Source of the DNA: Pedobacter sp. ASV19
GTDB lineage: Bacteria > Bacteroidota > Bacteroidia > Sphingobacteriales > Sphingobacteriaceae
Length of the DNA stretch: 32,170 bases
Reading direction: 5' to 3'
NCBI RefSeq assembly: GCF_016429005.1
Contig: NZ_JAELTV010000027.1
Span: 1-32,170, forward strand
The translations under genes were made by a program, and so were the position numbers. Shown here one piece after another: positions 23,940 to 31,379 of this stretch; position 1 is the stretch's first letter, and the number at the start of each line of letters is the position of its first letter. Under the pieces are notes generated by a model. It did not search any database. It was not told the origin of the DNA and saw only the letters and a program-made list of their open reading frames with translations.

Positions 23940-23964
23940 TTTTTATTGTTTGAGACAATAAAAA
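23940..23964. repeat. AT-rich perfect hairpin after the DUF1028 gene
   Basis: TTTTTATTGT (23940-23949) and ACAATAAAAA (23955-23964) are exactly complementary around TTGAG. The stem has only one G-C pair and no following T run, so it is a poor terminator; it could protect a 3' end. Confidence 0.5.
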
Positions 23965-24044
23965 CTATATTTATATCAATTATTTGGTTTTCATTAAAGA
24001 AGTGAACTATCAAACCAATTTACTTACAAAGTCTATTATCTAAT

Positions 24045-24818
24045 ATGAAAAGATACATTTTATTATTTCTTTTATTTACAGCCATTTCGGGATATGCTCA
24101 AAATTCCATCAACAACTACAAATATGTGGTTGTGCCAGAAAAATTTAGCTTTCTTAAACAGCAGGATCAGTACAAGTTAAATACACTGGCAAAAATGTTT
24201 ATGGAAGAAAAAGGTTTTACTGCTTATTTTGATAATGCTGATTTGCCAGCTGAGATTGCAGGAAATCGCTGCAATGCATTAAATCTGGATGTACTGGAGA
24301 AGAATGGAATGTTTACGACAAACCTTACTGTATTATTAAAGGATTGCAAAGGTAATGTAGTCTTTAAAAGTAAAGAAGGAAAAAGCAGGGAAAAGGAATA
24401 CAGTACGTCTTATAATCTAGCTTTGAGAGATGCTTTTACTTCTCTAAATGATGTTCAGTATGCTTATAATGGAAATATTCAGCAAGCAGTTGCAACCCCC
24501 CAGCCAACTCCCGCATCTATAGCTGTACCAGAAGCAGTAGTTGCAGTCCCTGTTAAAGAAGTTCCTGTTTCTGCTGCTATACCAGAGGTCAAACAAGCTG
24601 AAGGCACGTTGTATGCGCAGTCGACAAGTACAGGGTATCAGTTGATTGATACTACACCAAAAAAGGTGCTGACCTTATTTAAAACTTCGCAGCAGGATTA
24701 CTTTATTGCTGACAGTGGAACATCTAACGGAATTGTATTTAAGAAGAATGGAGAGTGGGTCTTTGAATTTTACAAAGACGCCAGGTTGATCTCTGAAAAA
24801 TTGCTGATCAAATTTTAA
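24045..24818 (+). CDS. Conserved secreted Bacteroidota protein of unknown function
   Basis: The 257-aa protein has a signal peptide (YILLFLLFTAISGYAQ, cleavage about residue 18). The region after it reads INNYKYVVVPEKFSFLKQQDQYKLNTLAKMFMEEKGFTAYF and then NRCNALNLDVLEKNGMFTTNLTVLLKDCKGNVVFKSKEGKSREKEY. I recognise this as a recurring uncharacterised Bacteroidota domain. Two cysteines (in NRCN and LKDCKG) may form a disulfide. Residues about 147-190 are a Pro/Val/Ala-rich linker (PTPASIAVPEAVVAVPVKEVP). It is followed by a second small C-terminal domain ending FEFYKDARLISEKLLIKF. It is monocistronic in appearance and lies just before the metal module, with no evidence of a functional tie. Confidence 0.82.
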   Translation: MKRYILLFLLFTAISGYAQNSINNYKYVVVPEKFSFLKQQDQYKLNTLAKMFMEEKGFTAYFDNADLPAEIAGNRCNALNLDVLEKNGMFTTNLTVLLKDCKGNVVFKSKEGKSREKEYSTSYNLALRDAFTSLNDVQYAYNGNIQQAVATPQPTPASIAVPEAVVAVPVKEVPVSAAIPEVKQAEGTLYAQSTSTGYQLIDTTPKKVLTLFKTSQQDYFIADSGTSNGIVFKKNGEWVFEFYKDARLISEKLLIKF

Positions 24819-24859
24819 ATCAGTCACCTGTCAGTTTTGAATGATGTGATCATTTGCTG

Positions 24860-24886
24860 TTATTCTTGCAAAATTAGCGAGAATAA
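24860..24886. promoter_or_regulatory. Inverted repeat (candidate operator) in the czc promoter
   Basis: TTATTCTTGC (24860-24869) and GCGAGAATAA (24877-24886) match in 9 of 10 pairs across a 7-nt AT spacer. The dyad covers the -33 TTG and nearly all of the 19-nt spacer up to the -7 box, the right place for a repressor or a MerR-type activator of the metal-efflux operon. The cognate regulator is not identified. Confidence 0.55.
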
Positions 24887-24895
24887 TTAACTTTG
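24866..24895 (+). promoter_or_regulatory. Promoter of the metal-efflux (czc) operon
   Basis: TTG (24866-24868), a 19-nt spacer, and TAACTTTG (24888-24895) give an exact Bacteroidota -33/-7 promoter. The start codon used (24929) lies 33 nt beyond. The TTG at 24893 belongs to the -7 box, not to the coding region. Confidence 0.72.
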
Positions 24896-24928
24896 GAACT
24901 TTCCGGTCAAAAAGGAATTCAAGTTGAA

Positions 24929-25240
24929 ATGAGAATATTATGTCTTTTTTTTAGTCTGATGGTCCTGATGCAAAGCGGCTTGCCTTGCAGGGATGACATC
25001 GTGTCTTCAAAACCGGCATCTGCTTCTTATCAAAAAAAGGACAGTCAAACGCCATCACAGCAAAAGGATGACTGTTCTCCTTTTTGCGTATGCATTTGTT
25101 GTTCTACTCCATCAATGCAACATACTGAACCAGCAATGACTGTTTCTTTTTCCAGTATTTGTGCTGATTATCCGCTGGAAGATGTGGAGAGGTTTATTGA
25201 TATTAGCCTGCCCGTCTGGCAACCGCCAAAACTTTCTTAG
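24929..25240 (+). CDS. Small secreted cysteine-rich protein preceding the czc pump
   Basis: From the ATG at 24929 the product is 103 aa. It begins MRILCLFFSLMVLMQSGLPC, an export signal; the Cys at its end could also be read as a weak lipobox (SGLPC). After a Ser/Lys/Gln-rich stretch it carries DDCSPFCVCICCS, five Cys within 12 residues, plus a Cys in SSICADY. It then ends with a conserved-looking ISLPVWQPPKLS. It resembles the small DUF6660-type proteins often found before CzcA/CusA genes in Bacteroidota (from memory). A periplasmic metal chaperone or sensor role is a reasonable guess, not a demonstrated function. It shares the czc promoter and is followed by czcA after 116 nt. Confidence 0.75.
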   Translation: MRILCLFFSLMVLMQSGLPCRDDIVSSKPASASYQKKDSQTPSQQKDDCSPFCVCICCSTPSMQHTEPAMTVSFSSICADYPLEDVERFIDISLPVWQPPKLS

Positions 25241-25263
25241 ATCTTTTTAATTAAAAGCCTTAT

Positions 25264-25281
25264 TGCTTGTTTAAACAAGCA
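25264..25281. repeat. Perfect 18-bp palindrome upstream of czcA
   Basis: TGCTTGTTTAAACAAGCA is fully self-complementary, with no loop. It lies in the 116-nt gap between the cysteine-rich gene and czcA. It could be a dimeric regulator site or a small RNA hairpin with a short loop. No T run follows. Confidence 0.75.
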
Positions 25282-25308
25282 CATTCAAAATTTTACAGGA
25301 TAAAAATT

Positions 25309-25330
25309 CAGGTCAGTATTGCTGATCCTG
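25309..25330 (+). promoter_or_regulatory. Possible leader hairpin before czcA
   Basis: CAGGTCAG (25309-25316) can pair with CTGATCCTG (25322-25330) apart from one bulged T, around TATTG. It ends 26 nt before the czcA start codon. It lacks a U tract, so it may be an RNA-processing or translation-control element, or incidental. Confidence 0.35.
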
Positions 25331-25356
25331 AAGGCTAACATTAATTTAAATTTAAG

Positions 25357-28300
25357 ATGTTTAATAAGATCATTTTATTTTCCATAAAAAATAAACTGGC
25401 TATTGGTGTGATGATGATTGCCCTAATTATTTGGGGAGGTTACTCATTGGCGAGGTTACCAATTGATGCGGTACCGGACATTACCAATAACCAGGTCCAG
25501 ATTATTTCTCAGGCACCAGATCTTGGTGCGCAGGAGGTCGAACAGTTTATAACTGCCCCCATAGAACTGGCTATGGCCAATATACCACATGTTGTGGAGA
25601 AGAGGTCTATATCCAGATCGGGCATTTCAGTAATTACAATCGTTTTTGAAGATGATGCAGATATTTACTGGGCCAGGCAGCAGGTCAGTGCACAGCTTAA
25701 AGAGGCTGAAAGCTTAATCCCACAAAACCTTGCAAAACCCTCTTTGGCGCCTGTTACAACAGGATTGGGGGAAATATATCAGTATGTACTTCATCCGAAA
25801 AAAGGATACGAGGCCAAGTACAGCGCCACAGATCTCCGTACCATGCAGGATTGGATCGTACGCACTCAACTTGCCGGAACAAAGGGTGTTGCCGAAGTTA
25901 GCGGATGGGGTGGTTATGTAAAACAATATGAAGTTTCACTAGATAATGAAAGACTGAATGCAAACAATGTAACCATTGCCCAAATCTTTAATGCCCTGAA
26001 AGAAAACAATGAAAATACAGGAGGGGCTTATATTGAACAGCAGAGTAATGCGTATGCTATACGTGGCATTGGTCAGGTAAAATCACTGGCAGACATAGAA
26101 AAGATCGTGGTCAAAAATGAAAAGGGGATACCTGTTCTTATCCGGGATGTAGCCACGGTACAAATAGGTAGTGCGACCAGGTATGGAGCCGTAACCAGAA
26201 ATGGCACCGGAGAAGTGGTTGCCGGTGTTACACTCATGCTGAAAGGGGAAAACTTTAATGAAGTGATTGAGAACGTGAAGGAGCGGGTTGCCCAGATTCA
26301 GAAATCCTTACCAGAAGGTGTAGTCATAGAACCTTTTATAGATCGGACCGAACTGGTGGGAAGAGCCATCGGAACTGTACAAAAAAATCTTATCGAGGGC
26401 GCATTGATTGTCATATTTGTACTGCTGCTATTGCTTGGCAACTGGCGGGCCGGGTTAATTGTAGCTTCGGTAATTCCCTTTGCAATGCTTTTTGCTTTTG
26501 CAATGATGCGGCTTTTCGGAGTTTCAGGTAACCTGATGAGCCTGGGGGCGGTAGATTTTGGTTTGATCGTGGATGGGGCTGTGATTATCGTAGAGGCCAT
26601 TTTGTACAGGCTTACGGAAAGTAAGCTGTTCAAAGATGTGCCCAGGCTAAACCAGCAACAAATGGACGAGCAGGTATATCAGGCTGCTTCTAAGATCCGG
26701 GCTAGTGCCACTTTTGGAGAGGTCATCATCTTGATTGTGTATTTGCCTTTACTGACTCTGGTCGGGATAGAAGGAAAGATGTTTAAGCCCATGGCCCAAA
26801 CAGTAGCCTTTGCTATCATTGGCGCTTTTATTCTTTCTCTAACCTATGTTCCGATGATCAGTGCTTTATTCTTAAGTAAGGAAACACTGCATAAAGAAAC
26901 GATATCTGATAAGATCATGAACAGGCTGAAAGCCTGGTATGCACCCGCACTGGAACGTGTTCTGAAATTTAAGAAGCTTACTGTTGGTCTTTCCCTGGGG
27001 CTTTTTGCTTTTAGTGTAGTTTTGTTTTCTAATATGGGCGGAGAATTTCTACCCCAGTTGGAAGAAGGAGATCTAACTGTGGAAATTTCTATGATGCAGG
27101 GAACCTCTCTTTCTCAGGTGATTGAAACTTTCGGAAAGGCGGAGAAGATACTGAAGGAACAGTTTCCAGAGGTAAAGCAAGCCGTAACCAGAATTGGAAG
27201 TGCGGAAATTCCGACAGATCCGATGCCAATAGAAAGAGGAGATATGATGGTGGCCATGATTCCAAAGAAGGAATGGAAAACCGCAAAGACGAAGGAAGAG
27301 ATGACAGAAAAGATGGAAGAGGCCTTGTCAGTTCTTCCAGGAGTAAATATAGAGATTACCCAACCGATGCAAATGCGCTTTAACGAACTCATGACGGGAG
27401 TGAGGCAAGATGTTGCTATAAAAGTGTATGGAGAGGACCTGGATGTCCTCAGTAAGCATGCAAAAGAAATCGCACGTCTGATCACGCCGGTAAAAGGGGT
27501 TGGGGATTTATTTGTTGAACAGATATCCGGCTTGCCCCAGATTGTTGTGGTCTATGACAGGGACAGGATAGCACAATATGGACTGAGTATAGGAGATGTG
27601 AATACGATCTTGCGTACTGCCTTTGCAGGAAACGTTGCGGGTGTAGTTTTTGAGGGAGAAAAGAGATTTGATTTAGTGATCCGGCTTAAAAGAGAGCTCC
27701 GGGATAATATATCCAGTATTGAAAACTTGTACATTCCTTTGCCTTCCGGAAATAAAGTTCCGTTAAATCAGCTGGCCAGTATTTCTTTTGCAAATGCACC
27801 TGCTCAGATTTCCAGGGAGGAAGGCAAAAGAAGGATTTATGTTGGTTTTAATGCCAAGAGAAGAGACGTAGAAAGTACCGTTGCGGAAATCAAAACGATA
27901 CTTGATGGTAAACTGAAACTTACTTCCGGATATTATTTGAGTTATGGAGGCCAGTTTCAAAACCTCAAAGAGGCAAAGGGAAGACTTTCAATTGCAGTTC
28001 CCCTGGTCATGGTGTTGATCCTGATCTTATTGTATGTCACTTTCAAATCTGTAATCCAAACCTTTTTGATTTTTAGTGCTGTTCCGTTGTCTGCAATTGG
28101 GGGAATATTTGCCTTGCTGATCAGAGGAATGCCATTTAGTATTTCTGCGGGAGTTGGGTTTATTGCACTCTTCGGTGTGGCTGTGCTGAATGGGATAGTA
28201 ATGATTTCTTATTTCAATCAGTTGAAAGAAGAGGGAATGGCAGATGTTTATCAGAGGGTTATAGAAGGAACGAAAGTACGGTTAAGACCTGTTTTAATGA

Positions 28301-29718
28301 CAGCTGCGGTAGCTTCTCTTGGTTTTCTACCAATGGCCTTGTCTGGTGGCGCAGGTGCTGAAGTACAAAAACCGCTTGCTACTGTTGTGATTGGTGGGCT
28401 GTTGTCTGCAACTTTTTTAACCTTGTTTGTTCTGCCCTGTTTATACATGCTGTTTACCAGATCTTTGAAAAAGTTGCCTGTAAAAGTAGTATCAATAGGT
28501 ATTTTTGTCGTGTTACTATGGGGCCCGGGTGATGGGAACAGCGCGAAGGCACAGTCTCAGCCCTTAACGCTGGATCAGGCGATTGCTCTTGCATTAAAAA
28601 ACAATCTGCAGATTAAAACCGCGGATCTGGCCGTTAAACAGTCATTGGCTTTTGGTAAATCTGCGGTTGATCTTGGAAAGACTTCCTTTTCACTTTCCCA
28701 GGACCCTACTGCAGGTGGGGGTAATGACAATTCACTAACCGTAAGTCAAACTTTTGCCTGGCCGGGATTTTATAAGCATCAAAAAGCGCTGTACAATGCG
28801 CAAACTACATTGTTGTCTAAAACAGGTGCTTACACTCAACTGGAGGTGGTCAAAGCGGTCAAGACGGCTTTTTATAATTGTCTTTTCGGACAGGAATATC
28901 TTAAAGTCCTCCGTTTTCAGGACAGTATATATAAAAATTTTATCGCAAAGGCCAGCCTTCGTTATAAAGTTGGAGAGACATCTAACCTGGAGGTGATTTC
29001 TGCAAAGAACAAATATCAAGAACTGCAGGTGCTTCAACGTGCAGCTGAAGGAGAGTTGAAAAACCAGGAACTGAACCTGGCTCAGTTAGTTCGTATGGAA
29101 GGACCGATCTTATTTTCAGAACAAGGATTGCCTGTGCTGGACCTGAAAATTGATGAAGAGAAGACCAGCCCACTCTTGCAGGTTTATCAGCAGCAGATTA
29201 AAATTGCCCAGGCTAAAATTAAGACAGAGCGATCTAAAGCCTGGCCTGATCTGACCCTGGGCTATGCACAGCAATTACTGGTCAAATCCTTTAATCCGGC
29301 AAATATTGACAGGGCCTATTTTCCGGGCACCAGAATAGCAGGAGTCCAGTTTGGATTATCTGTTCCCATCTTTACCAGGGCCGGAAGAGCGCGGGTCAAT
29401 AGTGAAAAGATAGGTGTGCAGATGGCCCAAACAGAATATATAAGGGTTCAGGATCAGCTGAAAACAGCTTATGAGCAAGAATTGCAAGCCTATAAAAATA
29501 ATAGACAGATGGTTGATTACTATGTTAAAGATGGACTTAGGCTGTCCACTGAACAAATGCGGATTGCTCAGGTTTCTTTTGATCTGGGAGAAATTGGTTA
29601 TATGGAGTTCATTCAGAATATGTCTTTGGCTGTACAAAGTAGACTGAACTATCTGCAATCCGTTCAGCAGCTGAATGAATCGGTTATTCAATTACAATTT
29701 TTAAAAGGGAATGATTAG
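25357..29718 (+). CDS. czcA: CzcA-CzcC fusion: heavy-metal RND permease joined to a TolC-like outer-membrane factor
   Basis: The product is 1453 aa, about 400 longer than a normal CzcA/CusA. Residues 1 to about 1040 are a full heavy-metal RND pump. TM4 reads GAVDFGLIVDGAVIIVEAI with D400, D406 and E413, the charged triad typical of CzcA-type (Zn/Co/Cd) rather than Cu/Ag pumps. After TM12 (ATFLTLFVLPCLYMLFTRSLKK) comes a basic stretch, a hydrophobic core (VVSIGIFVVLLWG) and NSAKA-QSQ, an apparent internal signal peptide with cleavage after A1065. Residues 1066-1453 form a TolC/CzcC domain (LTLDQAIALALKNNLQIKTADL, two OEP repeats, coiled coils). One gene thus encodes inner- and outer-membrane parts. 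The product overlaps czcB by 8 nt. Such fusions occur in Bacteroidota; processing is inferred. Confidence 0.94.
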   Translation: MFNKIILFSIKNKLAIGVMMIALIIWGGYSLARLPIDAVPDITNNQVQIISQAPDLGAQEVEQFITAPIELAMANIPHVVEKRSISRSGISVITIVFEDDADIYWARQQVSAQLKEAESLIPQNLAKPSLAPVTTGLGEIYQYVLHPKKGYEAKYSATDLRTMQDWIVRTQLAGTKGVAEVSGWGGYVKQYEVSLDNERLNANNVTIAQIFNALKENNENTGGAYIEQQSNAYAIRGIGQVKSLADIEKIVVKNEKGIPVLIRDVATVQIGSATRYGAVTRNGTGEVVAGVTLMLKGENFNEVIENVKERVAQIQKSLPEGVVIEPFIDRTELVGRAIGTVQKNLIEGALIVIFVLLLLLGNWRAGLIVASVIPFAMLFAFAMMRLFGVSGNLMSLGAVDFGLIVDGAVIIVEAILYRLTESKLFKDVPRLNQQQMDEQVYQAASKIRASATFGEVIILIVYLPLLTLVGIEGKMFKPMAQTVAFAIIGAFILSLTYVPMISALFLSKETLHKETISDKIMNRLKAWYAPALERVLKFKKLTVGLSLGLFAFSVVLFSNMGGEFLPQLEEGDLTVEISMMQGTSLSQVIETFGKAEKILKEQFPEVKQAVTRIGSAEIPTDPMPIERGDMMVAMIPKKEWKTAKTKEEMTEKMEEALSVLPGVNIEITQPMQMRFNELMTGVRQDVAIKVYGEDLDVLSKHAKEIARLITPVKGVGDLFVEQISGLPQIVVVYDRDRIAQYGLSIGDVNTILRTAFAGNVAGVVFEGEKRFDLVIRLKRELRDNISSIENLYIPLPSGNKVPLNQLASISFANAPAQISREEGKRRIYVGFNAKRRDVESTVAEIKTILDGKLKLTSGYYLSYGGQFQNLKEAKGRLSIAVPLVMVLILILLYVTFKSVIQTFLIFSAVPLSAIGGIFALLIRGMPFSISAGVGFIALFGVAVLNGIVMISYFNQLKEEGMADVYQRVIEGTKVRLRPVLMTAAVASLGFLPMALSGGAGAEVQKPLATVVIGGLLSATFLTLFVLPCLYMLFTRSLKKLPVKVVSIGIFVVLLWGPGDGNSAKAQSQPLTLDQAIALALKNNLQIKTADLAVKQSLAFGKSAVDLGKTSFSLSQDPTAGGGNDNSLTVSQTFAWPGFYKHQKALYNAQTTLLSKTGAYTQLEVVKAVKTAFYNCLFGQEYLKVLRFQDSIYKNFIAKASLRYKVGETSNLEVISAKNKYQELQVLQRAAEGELKNQELNLAQLVRMEGPILFSEQGLPVLDLKIDEEKTSPLLQVYQQQIKIAQAKIKTERSKAWPDLTLGYAQQLLVKSFNPANIDRAYFPGTRIAGVQFGLSVPIFTRAGRARVNSEKIGVQMAQTEYIRVQDQLKTAYEQELQAYKNNRQMVDYYVKDGLRLSTEQMRIAQVSFDLGEIGYMEFIQNMSLAVQSRLNYLQSVQQLNESVIQLQFLKGND

Positions 29719-30904
29719 GATGAATATATTAAATATAAAGAATCTGTTACGAACAGGAATTCTGGCGATTGGTATCCTGGTGTCTTGTACATCAGGTAAT
29801 AATTCTGCTAAAGAAAACGAAAGTTCATCGGATAAAGAAGAAAAACATGAAGATCTGCTGGAGCTGAATACCAAACAATTGCAAGCGGTAGGCATCACCG
29901 TAGGAGCAGTAGAACAGAAAAACCTTACAGCAGTAGTGAAATCCAGTGGTCAATTGGCTGTTCCGCCTCAGAATGAGGCTCAGGTGAATGTACTTTATGG
30001 CGGAATTATCCGGAAAATCAATGTTATGGAGGGGCAACAGGTAAAAAAAGGGGCACTGCTGGCTGTACTGGAAAACCAGGACATGATAAAACTGCAGCAA
30101 GAGTACCTTGCAGTAAAGGGAGGCTTTACATTTGTAGAGGCAGAATACCATCGGCAGCAACTCCTAAAAGCCGCAGGGGCAGGAACGGGTAAATCACAGG
30201 AACTGGCAGAAGCTAATTATAATGCAGAACTGGCTAAAATTAAAGCAATAGGAAAACAGTTGGCACAAATGGGCATTTCTGCTCAAAATGTTTCCAGGGG
30301 AAATTTGGTATCCAGTATCCCGGTAAAAGCACCTATAAGCGGTACGATTGGGCGTATAGCTGCAATGACCGGTTCTTTTGCGCAGCCGGGGACTTCACTG
30401 ATGGATATTGTAGATAATTCAAAAATACATGCAGATCTTGTCGTTTTTGAGAAAGATCTGTCCAGAATTAAAATAGGGCAGTTAGTTAATTTTCAATTGA
30501 CCAATCAGAAGGATCAGCATATAGAGGGCCAAATCTATGGGATCAATAAGTCTTTTGAAAATGACAGTAAAGGGGTAGTTGTACATGCCGTGATTAAGAA
30601 GCCGGAAAGTAATTTAATTCCCGGAATGTATGTAACAGGCTTAATAAGTGTAGGTTCAGAGTTGGTTCCAGCTGTTCCTGTGGAAGCAATTGTTCAGTTT
30701 GAAGGGAAAAAATACATTTATCTGGCAGAAGCTGGAAAAAATGATACTATTCATTTTAAAAAATTTGAAGTTACCACGGGTATTGCAGAACTTGGCTATA
30801 TACAAATTATCCCGCTGGAGCAACTTGCAAAGGATGCAAAGATTGTAACCAAAGGAGCATTTTATCTGCAGTCGAAAGCTACAGGTGGATCGGATGAACA
30901 TTAA
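29711..30904 (+). CDS. czcB: CzcB-type RND adaptor lipoprotein
   Basis: The 397-aa product has a lipoprotein signal, GILAIGILVSC-T, with Cys26 as the lipidated residue. A Ser/Glu/Lys/Asp-rich tether follows (ENESSSDKEEKHEDLL). Then come lipoyl/barrel-sandwich halves (VLYGGIIRKINVMEGQQVKKGALLAVLENQDM and PVKAPISGTIGRIAAMTGSFAQPGTSLMDIV) flanking a helical hairpin, a beta-barrel and a membrane-proximal domain. This is the metal-RND adaptor (CzcB/CusB) pattern. It overlaps the CzcA-CzcC stop by 8 nt; ATG 29720, just past that stop, is an alternative start. It should link the pump to its outer-membrane duct; no extra His-rich N-terminal metal-binding extension is seen. Confidence 0.94.
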   Translation: MIRMNILNIKNLLRTGILAIGILVSCTSGNNSAKENESSSDKEEKHEDLLELNTKQLQAVGITVGAVEQKNLTAVVKSSGQLAVPPQNEAQVNVLYGGIIRKINVMEGQQVKKGALLAVLENQDMIKLQQEYLAVKGGFTFVEAEYHRQQLLKAAGAGTGKSQELAEANYNAELAKIKAIGKQLAQMGISAQNVSRGNLVSSIPVKAPISGTIGRIAAMTGSFAQPGTSLMDIVDNSKIHADLVVFEKDLSRIKIGQLVNFQLTNQKDQHIEGQIYGINKSFENDSKGVVVHAVIKKPESNLIPGMYVTGLISVGSELVPAVPVEAIVQFEGKKYIYLAEAGKNDTIHFKKFEVTTGIAELGYIQIIPLEQLAKDAKIVTKGAFYLQSKATGGSDEH

Positions 30905-30916
30905 TCTCTGAGAGCG

Positions 30917-31333
30917 ATGAACAGACAACTGGAAAACACACTTAAAGCAAAGCAGATCAATCCAACTGCCATGCGATTATTGGTTCTGAATTTCTTGGAG
31001 ACCCAGTCTCATGCCATAAGTCTGACCGATCTGGAAAAAGGGCTTGCACCTGCAGATAGGGTCACTTTATACAGGACCCTGAAAACCTTTGAAGAAAATG
31101 GGCTGGTACACAGTATTGACGATGGGACGGGGATTACTAAGTATGCACTTTGTAAGGAGCATTGTCATCCCGGTGAACATGATGATGTACATGTACATTT
31201 CTTCTGCAAGAAATGTGGAGAAACTTTTTGTTTGCCCAAAACACAGATACCAGAAGTGATCCTTCCTGTTAATTTTCATTCAGATGAGATTAATATTGTA
31301 GCAAAGGGTGTCTGTGATCAATGTTCCGGTTAA
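30917..31333 (+). CDS. Fur-family metalloregulator (Zur-like)
   Basis: The 138-aa protein has an N-terminal winged helix (LTDLEKGLAPADRVTLYRTLKTFEENGLVH, about 36-65) with the family RVTLYRTL recognition helix. The C-terminal half carries C79, H82, C83, H84, H88, H92, H94 and the two CxxC pairs C97-x2-C100 and C133-x2-C136 that form the structural zinc site; C105 is an additional Cys. The HxH in VHVHFFC is the conserved sensor-site segment. Family members sense Fe, Zn, Mn, Ni or peroxide; context (zinc-type CzcA pump 12 bp upstream, metal ATPase downstream) favours Zn or a related divalent metal. A perfect 7-1-7 dyad lies just 3' of the gene. Confidence 0.92.
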   Translation: MNRQLENTLKAKQINPTAMRLLVLNFLETQSHAISLTDLEKGLAPADRVTLYRTLKTFEENGLVHSIDDGTGITKYALCKEHCHPGEHDDVHVHFFCKKCGETFCLPKTQIPEVILPVNFHSDEINIVAKGVCDQCSG

Positions 31334-31337
31334 ACTT

Positions 31338-31352
31338 TGCAATGGCATTGCA
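31338..31352. promoter_or_regulatory. 7-1-7 inverted repeat, candidate Fur/Zur-family operator
   Basis: TGCAATG-G-CATTGCA is a perfect 7-1-7 dyad, the classical layout of Fur, Zur and PerR boxes. It lies 5 nt after the Fur-family stop codon and 13 nt upstream of the ATPase -7 box, so a bound regulator would sit in the -33 region and block transcription. The half-site differs from the Bacillus Zur box; identity as the cognate operator is inferred. Confidence 0.68.
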
Positions 31353-31365
31353 TTGTAACATGGCT

Positions 31366-31373
31366 TACCTTTG
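31366..31373 (+). promoter_or_regulatory. -7 promoter element of the metal ATPase gene
   Basis: TACCTTTG is a perfect TAnnTTTG. The 14-nt block TTACCTTTGTTTAA is identical to that at the lpdA promoter. The ATG at 31380 begins 6 nt after the box, so the mRNA is expected to be leaderless or nearly so. No ideally spaced TTTG is seen; TTTG at 31336-31339 is 26 nt away. Confidence 0.6.
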
Positions 31374-31379
31374 TTTAAG

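Noticed and set aside
24893-24928. Upstream TTG start for the Cys-rich protein
   Set aside because: It overlaps TAACTTTG (-7 box); the ATG at 24929 begins a proper signal peptide.
31371-31379. Upstream TTG start for the P-type ATPase
   Set aside because: It lies within the -7 box TACCTTTG; the ATG at 31380 is the next codon available.
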